From Paracoccus fistulariae (GTDB lineage Bacteria; Pseudomonadota; Alphaproteobacteria; Rhodobacterales; Rhodobacteraceae): a DNA stretch of 64,000 nucleotides. Under the pieces are notes generated by a model that saw only the letters and a list, made by a program, of their open reading frames with translations, had not been told where the DNA came from and ran no database searches. This document shows, piece after piece, positions 45,067-55,220 of this stretch (positions within the stretch are counted from its first letter, which is position 1; each line of letters begins with the position of its first letter). The position numbers and the translations under genes were made by a program. The stretch spans positions 806,001 to 870,000 of the forward strand of contig NZ_CP067136.1 of NCBI RefSeq assembly GCF_028553785.1, given 5' to 3'.

Positions 45067-46719
45067 ATGAAACTTTACCCCCGTTACGCGATCTTTATCA
45101 TCTGCTGTCTCACCACGATTTTCGCGACGGTGTTCGCGATCGCCTTTTCCAATGTCTGGTGGGCCGCGCTTGCGGTCGTGACCGCCGCGCTGACCGTGCT
45201 GGGCATTCTGGATCTGCGTCAGAAAAAGCACTCGATCCTGCGGAATTATCCGGTGATCGGGCATATGCGTTTCCTGCTGGAAAGCATCCGCCCCGAGATC
45301 CGGCAGTACATGATCGAGGGCGACCGGGACGAAGAACCGTTCAGCCGCGAGGCCCGCGCGCTGGTTTATCAGCGCGCCAAGGGGGTCGAGGATAAGCGTC
45401 CCTTCGGCACCACCCAGAATGTCTACAGCTCCGGCTATGCCTGGATCACCCATTCCGCCGCGCCCGTGGTGATCAAGGACACCGATTTCCGCATCAGCAT
45501 TGGCGGTCCGGATTGCACGCAGCCCTATGCCTCCAGCATCTACAACATTTCGGCGATGAGCTTTGGCTCGCTTTCGGCCAATGCGGTTCTGGCGATGAAT
45601 ACCGGCGCGAAGCTGGGCGGTTTTGCCCAGGATACCGGCGAGGGCGGGATCAGCCGCTACCACCGTCAGGGCGGCGGCGATCTGATCTATCAGGTGGCCT
45701 CGGGCTATTTCGGCTGCCGCAATCAGGATGGCAGCTTCTCGGCCGAGAAATTTGCAGAACAGGCCCGCGATCCGCAGATCAAGATGATCGAACTGAAGCT
45801 AAGCCAGGGCGCCAAGCCCGGCCATGGAGGCATGCTGCCCGCCTCGAAAATCTCGCCCGAGATTGCCGAGGCGCGGGGCATTCCGATGAATATCGACTGT
45901 ATCTCTCCGCCCGCGCATAGCGCCTTTTCCACGCCGACCGAGATGATGGAATTCATTGGCAAGCTGCGGGATCTGTCGGGGGGCAAGCCGGTCGGCTTCA
46001 AGCTGTGCATCGGCCACCGCCGGGAATTCATGTGCATGGTCAAGGCGATGCTGGCCACCGGCATCAAGCCCGATTTCATCGTCGTGGACGGCAAGGAAGG
46101 CGGCACCGGCGCCGCGCCGCTGGAATTCGCCAACCGGGTCGGCATGCCGATGCTGGAAGGGCTGACCTTCGTGCATAACACATTGCGCGGCGCGGGACTG
46201 CGCGGCGATATCCGCATCGGCGCTGCGGGCAAGATCACCTCGGCCTTCGATATCGCCCGGGTGCTGGCGCTTGGCGCGGATTGGTGCAACTCGGCCCGTG
46301 CCTATATGTTCGCGGTGGGCTGCATTCAGGCGCAGGCCTGCCACACCAATAAATGCCCCGTCGGCATCGCCACGCAGGATCGCAAGCGCCAAAGGGCACT
46401 GGTGGTCGAGGATAAAAGCCAGCGCGTCGCCCGGTTCCACAAGAACACCATGCATGCGCTTGGCGAACTGGCGGGGGCCGCGGGGCTGACCCATCCGGGC
46501 GATTTCATGCCCTATCACTTCATGTTCCGCACCAAGGACAGCGAATTCCGCGACGGGAACGAGGTTTATGCCTATCTGCCCGACGGCTTCCTGCTGGCCT
46601 CCGAGGAAATCCCAGAATTGTCGGAATGGCATAACCGCTGGGACCGCGCCTCGGCCGAGACCTTTGCGCCCTCGGAAATTCCCTTCGGGCCCTTCCGCCG
46701 GAAATCTCAGGCGGCCTGA
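45067..46719 (+). CDS. Membrane-anchored FMN-binding glutamate-synthase-like protein
   Basis: A 550-residue protein with two N-terminal helices (about 7-28 and 33-52) followed by the FMN/Fe-S synthase domain of glutamate synthase. GOGAT marks are KPGHGGMLPASKI (substrate loop), IVVDGKEGGTGAAPLEFAN (FMN phosphate site) and CIQAQACHTNKCPVGIATQD, the three-Cys cluster motif. The glutaminase and C-terminal beta-helix domains of true GOGAT are absent, and there is no small subunit next to it. The family is often annotated as glutamate synthase but may act on methylated glutamates or other substrates. It overlaps the histidine kinase 3' end by 13 bp. Confidence 0.82.
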   Translation: MKLYPRYAIFIICCLTTIFATVFAIAFSNVWWAALAVVTAALTVLGILDLRQKKHSILRNYPVIGHMRFLLESIRPEIRQYMIEGDRDEEPFSREARALVYQRAKGVEDKRPFGTTQNVYSSGYAWITHSAAPVVIKDTDFRISIGGPDCTQPYASSIYNISAMSFGSLSANAVLAMNTGAKLGGFAQDTGEGGISRYHRQGGGDLIYQVASGYFGCRNQDGSFSAEKFAEQARDPQIKMIELKLSQGAKPGHGGMLPASKISPEIAEARGIPMNIDCISPPAHSAFSTPTEMMEFIGKLRDLSGGKPVGFKLCIGHRREFMCMVKAMLATGIKPDFIVVDGKEGGTGAAPLEFANRVGMPMLEGLTFVHNTLRGAGLRGDIRIGAAGKITSAFDIARVLALGADWCNSARAYMFAVGCIQAQACHTNKCPVGIATQDRKRQRALVVEDKSQRVARFHKNTMHALGELAGAAGLTHPGDFMPYHFMFRTKDSEFRDGNEVYAYLPDGFLLASEEIPELSEWHNRWDRASAETFAPSEIPFGPFRRKSQAA

Positions 46720-48113
46720 CCAGCCGGTGCGCTGCGCGGATCAAGGTCAAAACTGATCCGCGCCGCCAGACCCTGCCCGCCCGCGACATCATGCAGGCTT
46801 AGCCTGCCGCAGAAAAGGCGGGCGATTTCATCGACCACGGGCAGGCCAAGCCCCAGACCCTCGGCCGGGCTTTCGCCACGGGCGAAACGCCGGATGACGG
46901 CCGCGCGGGCCGCATCGGGAATGCCGGGGCCGTTATCCTCGACCTCCAGCACCGCATGGTCGCCGTCCCGACGTACCCGGACCGTGACCACCGTTCCCCC
47001 GGGCGTGTGCAGCAGCGCGTTCGAGATCAGGTTCTGCAGCGCCTCTGCCAGCAGCAGGGGTTCCGCGCGGATCCACAGCGACCCTTCGCCTTCAAAGCCA
47101 AGATCCGTTCCGGCATCAGCCGCCACGGGGATCTGTTCGGCCGTCTGCCGCCGGGCGAAATCGGTCAGGTCCATGGGCTGCGGGGCCGTGCCGCTCCGTG
47201 ATCCGACCTTGGCCAGCAACAGAAGTTGCGCCAGAATCCGTTCGGCATGGGCCACGGCGGCATCGCCCTTGGCCGCGGCCTCTTGGGCGTGGGCCAGATC
47301 GGGCGCGCGGGCGGCCAGCGCCAGTTGCGTACGCACCACGGCCAGCGGTGTGCGCAGCTGATGCGCGGCATTGCCGGTGAAATTCCGCAACCCCTCCAAC
47401 GCCGCATCCAGACGCGACATGAACAGGTTGATCGTCGCGACCAGCCCGCGCACCTCGGCCGGGACCGGGGTTTCGACCGGGCTCAGATCGTCGGGGCTGC
47501 GTTCGGAAATCGCCTCACCCAGACGGCGCAGCGGTCGCAGCGACAGCGTGACCGCAATGGCGACAATGGCCGCCGCCCCCAGCATCATCAGCGCCAGCCG
47601 CAGGGCCGAGCGCATCATGATGGCACGGGTCAGTTGCTGACGCGAGCTTGTGGTTTCGGCCACGGTCACCAGAAAGGGCACCTCATCGATCCCGGTCGAG
47701 GCCGCCCGCGCCAGCGATGCCAGCCGCACCTGCGCGCCCTTGTAAAGCGCATCGGCAAAGACCGCATCGCCGCCACGCGGCGCCTGTGCCGCGACCGGCA
47801 GGTCGGCATAGCCCGTCACCACCTGACCGGGCGGGCCATCGACGCGGTAAAACACCCGGTCCTGCGCTGTCGAGCTGAGCATTTCCAGCGCGCCATAGGG
47901 GATGTCGATGGTAATCCGCCCCTGATCGTCCAGCGATGCCCGTTCAGCAATCACCAGCGCCGATCCGGCCAGCACCCGGTCGGACAGAAGGTTGGCCATG
48001 CGCACCGCCTCGCGCCAGGTGTCGATCAGCGCCAGCGTGCCGAACACCGCCGTCGCAACCAGCAGCGACAGCAAAAGGCGGCGGCGGATGGACAGGGGGC
48101 GGCGCGGGCTCAC
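46707..48113 (-). CDS. Sensor histidine kinase, TctE-like
   Basis: A 468-residue inner-membrane kinase. Transmembrane segments about 13-31 and 166-188 enclose a periplasmic sensor domain of about 130 residues. HAMP follows, then HisKA with RNFTGNAAHQLRTPLAVVR (phospho-acceptor His), and HATPase boxes N (LISNALLHTPGG), G1 (VEDNGPGIP) and G2 (GLGLGLPVVDEI). Its ATG overlaps the stop of the response-regulator gene (ATGA). In Salmonella TctE senses tricarboxylates; the tctCBA genes and a solute-binding protein to the right support the same here. Confidence 0.9.
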   Translation of the reverse strand: MSPRRPLSIRRRLLLSLLVATAVFGTLALIDTWREAVRMANLLSDRVLAGSALVIAERASLDDQGRITIDIPYGALEMLSSTAQDRVFYRVDGPPGQVVTGYADLPVAAQAPRGGDAVFADALYKGAQVRLASLARAASTGIDEVPFLVTVAETTSSRQQLTRAIMMRSALRLALMMLGAAAIVAIAVTLSLRPLRRLGEAISERSPDDLSPVETPVPAEVRGLVATINLFMSRLDAALEGLRNFTGNAAHQLRTPLAVVRTQLALAARAPDLAHAQEAAAKGDAAVAHAERILAQLLLLAKVGSRSGTAPQPMDLTDFARRQTAEQIPVAADAGTDLGFEGEGSLWIRAEPLLLAEALQNLISNALLHTPGGTVVTVRVRRDGDHAVLEVEDNGPGIPDAARAAVIRRFARGESPAEGLGLGLPVVDEIARLFCGRLSLHDVAGGQGLAARISFDLDPRSAPAGQAA

Positions 48114-48781
48114 ATCGCGGCCCGGTCAAGGTAATAGCCGATGCCGCGCGCCGTCCGGACGGTCAGCCCCGCACCCGCCAGACGCTTGCGCAGGCGGCTG
48201 ACATATTGCTCGATCGCATTTGCGGACAGATCGTCATCCAGCGAGGTCAGCGATTGCACGATCGCCTCGCGCGGGACGACCTTGCCCGCACGCGTGATCA
48301 GCAATTCCAGCAGCCCCCGTTCGCGTGATGGCAGGTCCAGCATCTGCGCGCCCAGCGAAAAGCTGCGGCTGTTCTGATCAAAGACCAGATCGCCAAAGCT
48401 GACCGTCGCCATCCGCAGCCCGGCCTGACGCCGCAGCAGCGACCTGATGCGGGCTTCGAATTCGCCGATATCGAAGGGCTTGATCAGATAGTCGTCGGCG
48501 CCCAGATCCAGCCCCTTCACGCGCTCTTCCGGGGTGCCGCGCGCGGTCAGGATCATCACCGCCGCCGGGTTCTGGCGCGCCCGCATGGCGCGCAGCACCT
48601 CCAGCCCGTCCATCTGCGGCAGGTTCAGATCCAGAATGACCAGATCGAAATTCTCGGCCAAGGCCAGCGCCTCGGCCGAGGCGCCGTCATGGACCACATC
48701 CACCACATAGCCCGCCTGCCGCAGCAGCGTGGACAGACCATCGGCCAGCGACAGGTTATCTTCGACCAGCAAGATCCGCAT
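48110..48781 (-). CDS. OmpR/PhoB-type response regulator, TctD-like
   Basis: A 223-residue regulator. The receiver domain has the acidic pocket E7/D8, phospho-acceptor D51 (ILDLNLPQMDG), and K101 in LIKPFD. A winged-helix DNA-binding domain follows (LPSRERGLLELLITRAGKVV ... NAIEQYVSRLRKRL, GIGYYL). The frame reads much further upstream without a stop, but this ATG (48781) starts the canonical receiver and has GGGGGG before it. It forms an operon with the kinase and diverges from a solute-binding protein and the tctCBA operon. Confidence 0.92.
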   Translation of the reverse strand: MRILLVEDNLSLADGLSTLLRQAGYVVDVVHDGASAEALALAENFDLVILDLNLPQMDGLEVLRAMRARQNPAAVMILTARGTPEERVKGLDLGADDYLIKPFDIGEFEARIRSLLRRQAGLRMATVSFGDLVFDQNSRSFSLGAQMLDLPSRERGLLELLITRAGKVVPREAIVQSLTSLDDDLSANAIEQYVSRLRKRLAGAGLTVRTARGIGYYLDRAAM

Positions 48782-48859
48782 GCATCCCCCCAAGGGCGCC
48801 AGATTAGCCCCGCCCGCCACGCTTGTGAACGGGGCACAAGCCATGCATTCTGCGACATC

Positions 48860-49936
48860 ATGCGACTGTCCCTGCTTTTGCCAGCCATTGCCAGCATCGC
48901 GCTGTTGCTGCCCGGTTTTTCCGGGGCCGAAACGACGCGCTTTCCCGCGCCCTCGGGCCGGACGGGCGATGTGCTGACCGTCTATTCCTCTCTGGACAAT
49001 GATCTGGCCGCGCCGCTGGTTCGGGCCTTTCAACAGGCCAATCCGGATATCGCGGTGCAATACGAGAACCTGCTGACCGGAGAGATCCACGACCGCGTTG
49101 TCAGCGAAAGCGATATCGGCCCGACGGCGGATTTCGTCTTTTCCTCGGCCATGGATCTGCAGGTGAAGCTGACCAATGACGGCTATGCGCGCCCGATCCG
49201 CACGCCCGATACCGACACATGGCCGGGCTGGGCGAATTGGCGCGACACGGCCTATGCGCTGACCTATGAACCTGCGGTCTTTGCCTATCACAAGCCCAGC
49301 TTCGCGGGGTCCGAACCACCAGCGACGCGCGCCGATCTGATGCGCTGGATCGCTGAACATCCCGGCCTGGCGCGGGACCGCGTCGGCAGCTATGACGTGA
49401 CCCGCTCTGGCGTGGGCTATCTGTTTCTGGCCCGCGACCAGCAGCTTTATCCCGGTATCTGGGCCGTGATCGAGGCGATGGGCCGCGCCGGGATGCAGCA
49501 ATATCCGACCACCAGCGACCTTCTGGAACGGATCAATGACGGGCGGCTGGTGCTGGGCTATAACCTGCTGGGATCTTACGCCGCCGAATGGGCGCGCACG
49601 CATCCCGATGTCGGGATGATCCTGCCGCGCGATTTCACTGTCGTCGTCTCTCGGGTTGCGCTGGTGCCACGGGCGGCGGCGCGGCCCGATCTGGGGGGCG
49701 ATTTCCTTGCCTTCCTGATGTCGCCGCAGGGTCAGAACCTGCTGTCGCAGACGCTGCGCCTTTCCGCCGTCAGTCTGGAGGTCGCGGGCCGTCAATCCCC
49801 CGCAGGCGGGATGGAAGAACTGACCGGCCTGCGGCTTCGCCCGGTTCCGGTGACGCCGGGTCTTTTGGCCTATCTGGATCAGGCGACGCGGGCCAAGCTG
49901 CTGGCGCGCTGGCATGCGGCGCTGTCGGCACGCTGA
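48860..49936 (+). CDS. Periplasmic solute-binding protein (Fe3+/ABC type 2)
   Basis: A 358-residue protein with a signal peptide (about residues 1-23, cleaved near GAET). It is a class-II periplasmic binding protein of the AfuA/FbpA (SBP_bac_6-like) type: VLTVYSSLDNDLAAPLVRAF opens the fold and RLVLGYNLLGSYAA is in the second lobe. No ABC permease or ATPase gene is next to it. It diverges from the TctD/TctE genes and stands before tctCBA. Such lone binding proteins are seen beside TctDE-type systems and may present the ligand to the sensor; that is inference. Confidence 0.75.
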   Translation: MRLSLLLPAIASIALLLPGFSGAETTRFPAPSGRTGDVLTVYSSLDNDLAAPLVRAFQQANPDIAVQYENLLTGEIHDRVVSESDIGPTADFVFSSAMDLQVKLTNDGYARPIRTPDTDTWPGWANWRDTAYALTYEPAVFAYHKPSFAGSEPPATRADLMRWIAEHPGLARDRVGSYDVTRSGVGYLFLARDQQLYPGIWAVIEAMGRAGMQQYPTTSDLLERINDGRLVLGYNLLGSYAAEWARTHPDVGMILPRDFTVVVSRVALVPRAAARPDLGGDFLAFLMSPQGQNLLSQTLRLSAVSLEVAGRQSPAGGMEELTGLRLRPVPVTPGLLAYLDQATRAKLLARWHAALSAR

Positions 49937-50112
49937 ATTTTCCCCCGGACATGTCAGGTCGATGACAGGTTGGCGTGCTGTAGTCGCGTCAGGCCCGCGA
50001 CGGCGCGGGTTCAGGAGGATGATCGCAGCCTTGGGAGAGGCGCGGTCCAAGTCATCAAGAAACAAGGATCACCCGCTGGCGCAGACCGGCGCGGTGAATG
50101 TGGAGGAAACAG

Positions 50113-51054
50113 ATGAAACATATTGTTCTGTCAGGACTTATCTCGGCCCTGCTGGCGGTTCCGGCGCTGGCCGATTACACCATCATCGCGCCCGCGAATC
50201 CCGGCGGTGGCTGGGATCAGACCGCGCGCACGATGCAGACCGTGATGCAGGAGGAAGGCATCGCCGATTCGGTTCAGGTCCAGAACGTGCCCGGCGCGGG
50301 CGGCACCATCGGGCTTGCGCAATTTGCCAGCCAGAACGCGGGCAATGCCGATGCACTGATCGTCGGCGGCTATGTCATGGTCGGCGCGATCCTGACCAAC
50401 CAGTCGCCGGTATCGCTGGCCGATGTCACCCCGATCGCGCGTCTGACCGGCGAATATCAGGCCATCGTCGTGCCCGCCGCCTCGGACATTCAGGACATGC
50501 AGGGGCTGGTCGAGGCGCTGAAGACCGATCCGGGCGCGGTCAGCTGGGCCGGCGGCTCGGCCGGGGGGACCGACCACATTGCCGTGGGGATGATCGCCAA
50601 TGCCGCTGGCGTCGATCCGACGACCATCAATTACATCGCCTATTCCGGCGGTGGCGAGGCGCTGGCCGCCATTCTGGGCAATCAGGTCACGGCGGGTGTG
50701 TCGTCGCTGGGCGAATTCCAGCCCCAGATCGAGGCCGGCACGCTGCGCCTTCTGGCCGTCTCTTCGCCGGAACGGCTTGAGGGTGTCGACGCCCCCACCC
50801 TGAAAGAGGTCGGTCTGGACATCGATCTGCAGAACTGGCGCATGGTCGCGGCAGGCCCCGATCTGAGCGATGAGCAGAAGGCCCAGATTGAAGCCGATAT
50901 CGAAGCCATGGTCCAATCCGAAAACTGGCAGACCCAATTGGCCGACAAGGGCTGGCTGAACACCTATCTGTCGGGCCCGGAATTCGACGCGCAGCTGCAG
51001 AAAGACATCGCCGCGACGCAGGCGATCCTGAAAGATATCGGCCTGGTGAAATGA
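50113..51054 (+). CDS. tctC: Tripartite tricarboxylate transporter binding protein TctC
   Basis: A 313-residue Bug-family periplasmic receptor with a signal peptide (about 1-20, ALAD cleavage). Family marks include IIAPANPGGGWDQTAR near the mature start, NVPGAGGTIGLAQFA and SWAGGSAGGTDHIAVGM. It binds citrate or another carboxylate and delivers it to TctAB. The ATG at 50113 follows GGAGGAAAC. The TGA overlaps tctB as ATGA. Confidence 0.9.
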   Translation: MKHIVLSGLISALLAVPALADYTIIAPANPGGGWDQTARTMQTVMQEEGIADSVQVQNVPGAGGTIGLAQFASQNAGNADALIVGGYVMVGAILTNQSPVSLADVTPIARLTGEYQAIVVPAASDIQDMQGLVEALKTDPGAVSWAGGSAGGTDHIAVGMIANAAGVDPTTINYIAYSGGGEALAAILGNQVTAGVSSLGEFQPQIEAGTLRLLAVSSPERLEGVDAPTLKEVGLDIDLQNWRMVAAGPDLSDEQKAQIEADIEAMVQSENWQTQLADKGWLNTYLSGPEFDAQLQKDIAATQAILKDIGLVK

Positions 51055-51545
51055 GCCATCCCGACGCAAAACCTGCGCGCCGCCGTCCTACGGCGGCGCT
51101 TGTGGTGGCCGCCGGTCTGGTTGGGCTGGCGGCGGTGATGCTGTGGGACAGCAGCAGACTGGCCGATCTGGGCGGCTATTCCGGCGTCGGCCCGGCCAGC
51201 GTGCCGCGCGTCGTGGCCTTCTGCCTGATCGGGCTGGCCATCTGGACCGTGGCCGAGGGCTATCGCGGCGAATTCCGCCATCCCGAACATCAGCGCATTG
51301 CCCCGATCATCTGGGTGATCGCGGGGCTGTCGGCGCAGCTTCTGTTGCTGCATGTGGCGGGGTTTTCCATTGCCACCGGCATGCTTTTCGCGCTGGTCGC
51401 CCGCGCCTTTGGCAAGCGCAATCTGGCGCTGACGCTGCCCGTCGGGATTGCGCTGTCCTTTCTGGTCTGGCTGGTCTTTTCGCAACTTCTGATGCTGCAT
51501 CTGCCCGCCGGGCCGCTTGAGCATCTGTTCTTCCCCGGAGGCTGA
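51051..51545 (+). CDS. tctB: Tripartite tricarboxylate transporter small subunit TctB
   Basis: A 164-residue protein with four predicted helices (about 14-34, 42-65, 78-100, 105-130). It has the weakly conserved TctB layout and lies exactly between tctC and tctA, which secures the call. It supports the large permease in the inner membrane. It overlaps tctC by four bases and precedes tctA by 4 bp. Confidence 0.88.
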   Translation: MSHPDAKPARRRPTAALVVAAGLVGLAAVMLWDSSRLADLGGYSGVGPASVPRVVAFCLIGLAIWTVAEGYRGEFRHPEHQRIAPIIWVIAGLSAQLLLLHVAGFSIATGMLFALVARAFGKRNLALTLPVGIALSFLVWLVFSQLLMLHLPAGPLEHLFFPGG

Positions 51546-51549
51546 TCCC

Positions 51550-53067
<1,518 letters not shown>

Positions 53068-53069
53068 CA

Positions 53070-53105
53070 GCAGGTCGCCTGCCCGCCCCCGGACAGGCGA
53101 CCTGC
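53070..53105. terminator. Terminator hairpin after tctA
   Basis: GCAGGTCGCCTG and CAGGCGACCTGC form a perfect 12-bp stem around 12 nt, beginning 2 bp after the tctA stop. There is no T run directly after it, but see the next element. Confidence 0.8.
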
Positions 53106-53118
53106 GTATATTGTGAAG

Positions 53119-53147
53119 ATTGCTTCGCATTTCGATAAGCAATTTTT
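53119..53147. promoter_or_regulatory. Inverted repeat in the caiX leader
   Basis: ATTGCTT-N11-AAGCAAT followed by TTTTT. It could be a second tctA terminator or an operator of caiX, whose ATG is 79 bp downstream. A promoter-like TTGTGA-N17-GATAAG (53111-53139) overlaps it, which favours an operator/promoter role. Confidence 0.4.
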
Positions 53148-53225
53148 CGCAACCGATTTACTCTCTGCTACAGAACAATCGGCGGCGCCATGTGGCCCGC
53201 CGGACCAACATGAAGGGGGAAGATC

Positions 53226-54164
53226 ATGAAGCATCTCATCGCCGCCGGGATTTTCGCATCGCTTGCCGCCACGCAGGTCGCCGCGCAAGAGGATCCGGCA
53301 ACCTGCCAAGAGCCAAGCTTCTCGGATGTGGGCTGGACCGATATCACCGCCACCACCGCCACGGCCTCGTTGCTGCTGGAAGCACTGGGCTATGATCCCG
53401 ACGTCGCGGTGCTGTCGGTCGCGGTGACCTTTGAATCGCTGAAATCGGGCGATACCGATATCTTCCTGGGCAACTGGATGCCGCTGCAGGAAGCGAACCA
53501 GAAACCGCTGGTCGAGGCCGGTCAGATCGAGGTCGTCCAGACCAATCTGGAAGGCGCGAAGATCGGCTTTGCCGTTCCCAAATCGACCTTCGATGCGGGT
53601 CTGAAGACCTATTCCGACATCGCCGGTTTCAAGGATCAGCTGGACGGCAAGATCTATGGCATCGAATCCGGCAGCGGCGCGAATGCGACGATCCTGAAGA
53701 TGATCGAGGAAAACAGCTCCGATCTGGACGGTTTCGCATTGGTCGAATCCAGCGAACAGGGCATGTTGGCGCAGGTCCAGCGAGAGATCCAGTCGGGCGG
53801 CGACATCCTGTTCTTCGGCTGGCGCCCGCATCCGATGAATGTGCGCTACGAGATCGAATATCTGACCGATGGCGATGATCTGTTCGGCCCGAATGATGGC
53901 GGCGCGACGGTGCTGACCAACACCCGCGCGGGCTTTTCGGATGATTGCCCGAATGTCGGCAAGTTCCTGAAAAACCTCGTCTTCACGGTCGATGCGGAAG
54001 ACGTGATGATGGCCTATATCCTTGATGACGGGATGGAGCCGCGCGCCGCGGCAGAGCGTTGGCTGACGGAAAATCCCGACGCGCTGGAAAACTGGCTGGA
54101 CGGCGTGAACACCTTTGACGGTCAGCCCGGCCTGCCCGCCGCGAAAGAAGCGCTAGGTCTTTGA
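53226..54164 (+). CDS. caiX: Carnitine/choline-type ABC substrate-binding protein
   Basis: A 312-residue periplasmic protein of the OpuAC/ChoX family with signal peptide (about 1-20, VAAQ cleavage). SDVGWTDITATTATASLLLE and ESLKSGDTDIFLGNWMP are typical of choline/carnitine receptors with an aromatic box for the trimethylammonium group. No permease or ATPase gene is adjacent, as for Pseudomonas CaiX, which uses a shared transporter core. The following carnitine genes favour L-carnitine over choline. AAGGGGGAA precedes the ATG. The 3' end overlaps the convergent regulator by 12 bp. Confidence 0.8.
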   Translation: MKHLIAAGIFASLAATQVAAQEDPATCQEPSFSDVGWTDITATTATASLLLEALGYDPDVAVLSVAVTFESLKSGDTDIFLGNWMPLQEANQKPLVEAGQIEVVQTNLEGAKIGFAVPKSTFDAGLKTYSDIAGFKDQLDGKIYGIESGSGANATILKMIEENSSDLDGFALVESSEQGMLAQVQREIQSGGDILFFGWRPHPMNVRYEIEYLTDGDDLFGPNDGGATVLTNTRAGFSDDCPNVGKFLKNLVFTVDAEDVMMAYILDDGMEPRAAAERWLTENPDALENWLDGVNTFDGQPGLPAAKEALGL

Positions 54165-55121
54165 GATCTGTCGGGCGGCAGAGGGGGGATGCCCGAACTG
54201 CCGCCTGAACGCCCGCGACAGTGAGGCGATCGAGGAAAAGCCGGTGCGGACCGCCGTTTCCGCCATGGACAGGTCGGTATCCACGATCAGCCGACGCGCC
54301 GCCTGCAGGCGCAGCGACAGGTAATAGGCCCCGGGCGAGGTCTGGACGCTGTCGCGAAACAGGTTTTCCAGCGTGCGCACCGAACAGCCCGCCCGCGCCG
54401 CAATCGCGCTGATCGGCAAGGGCGCCTCCAGATGTTCCTCCATCACCCGGATGGCGCAGGCCACGCGGCGCTCCAGCCTGCCGATCCGGCCCATCGAGAC
54501 CAGCGGCTGCGCATCGCTGGGCCTGCGTACCTCTTCATAGACATAAAGGCTGGCCACGTTCAGCGCCTCGCCAAAACCCTGCCGCGCGCGGATCAGCGCC
54601 AGCATGAAATCCAGCGCAGGCGCCGCCCCGCCCGTGGTGAAGATGTGATCGTCCACCACCCATCTGTCGGGAATGACCTGAACCTGCGGAAAGCGGGTGG
54701 CGAATTCCTCCAGATCCTCCCAATGGGTCGTGGCGCGGCGGTCATCCAGCAGCCCGGCCATCGCCAGAACCCAGCTTCCCGCCTCGACCCCGCCGATCAT
54801 GCGGGCATGCTGCGCGCCCTGTCGCACGGCGGCCAGAACGGACTGGGTTGCATGGCGAAAAACCCCAAAGGCCGCCACCACGATCAGCAGGTCGCAGCGT
54901 TCGCGGGGCGAGAAGGGGCAATCCACCTGCACCGGTAATCCGCAACTGGTGGGCACCGCATAGCCATCCATCGACACCACCTTCCACAGATAGGGCCGCG
55001 CCCCCGAGATCCGGTTCGCCGCCCGCATCGGATCCAGCGTCGCCGCCAGGCTCATCAACGAGGCCTCGGGCAGGACAAGGATGGTTGCGGTCAGCGGTTC
55101 GTCAGTTTGGGCAAAAATCAT
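54153..55121 (-). CDS. cdhR: GlxA/CdhR-type AraC regulator of carnitine genes
   Basis: A 322-residue regulator with an N-terminal DJ-1/PfpI-like domain (about 8-195; GGVEAGSWVLAMAGLL at the elbow, with the Cys of true amidotransferases absent) and a C-terminal AraC double helix-turn-helix (about 220-315; ISAIAARAGCSVRTLENLF, then METAV-like MAETAVRTGFSSIASLSRAF). CdhR activates carnitine catabolism in Pseudomonas. The frame extends far upstream, but the ATG at 55121 starts the domain. It is divergent from cdhC and convergent with caiX. Confidence 0.85.
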   Translation of the reverse strand: MIFAQTDEPLTATILVLPEASLMSLAATLDPMRAANRISGARPYLWKVVSMDGYAVPTSCGLPVQVDCPFSPRERCDLLIVVAAFGVFRHATQSVLAAVRQGAQHARMIGGVEAGSWVLAMAGLLDDRRATTHWEDLEEFATRFPQVQVIPDRWVVDDHIFTTGGAAPALDFMLALIRARQGFGEALNVASLYVYEEVRRPSDAQPLVSMGRIGRLERRVACAIRVMEEHLEAPLPISAIAARAGCSVRTLENLFRDSVQTSPGAYYLSLRLQAARRLIVDTDLSMAETAVRTGFSSIASLSRAFRRQFGHPPSAARQISKT

Positions 55122-55138
55122 CTCTGCGCAGTTCGTCA

Positions 55139-55169
55139 ATTCCGTTGCGTGATATGTTAAATGCGGAAT
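55139..55169. promoter_or_regulatory. Inverted repeat between cdhR and cdhC
   Basis: ATTCCG-N19-CGGAAT in the 99-bp divergent spacer. Spaced 6-bp arms suit an AraC-type regulator binding, here CdhR. Binding is inferred only. Confidence 0.4.
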
Positions 55170-55220
55170 AGGCCGATCCGTCAAGCTGGTGTCGATTTCA
55201 GTGCAGCAAGGATGCCAGAT

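Noticed and set aside
48782..50065. Long N-terminal extension of the response regulator
   Set aside because: The extra 428 codons run antisense to the solute-binding protein and lack any similarity; the receiver domain starts exactly at the ATG 48781.
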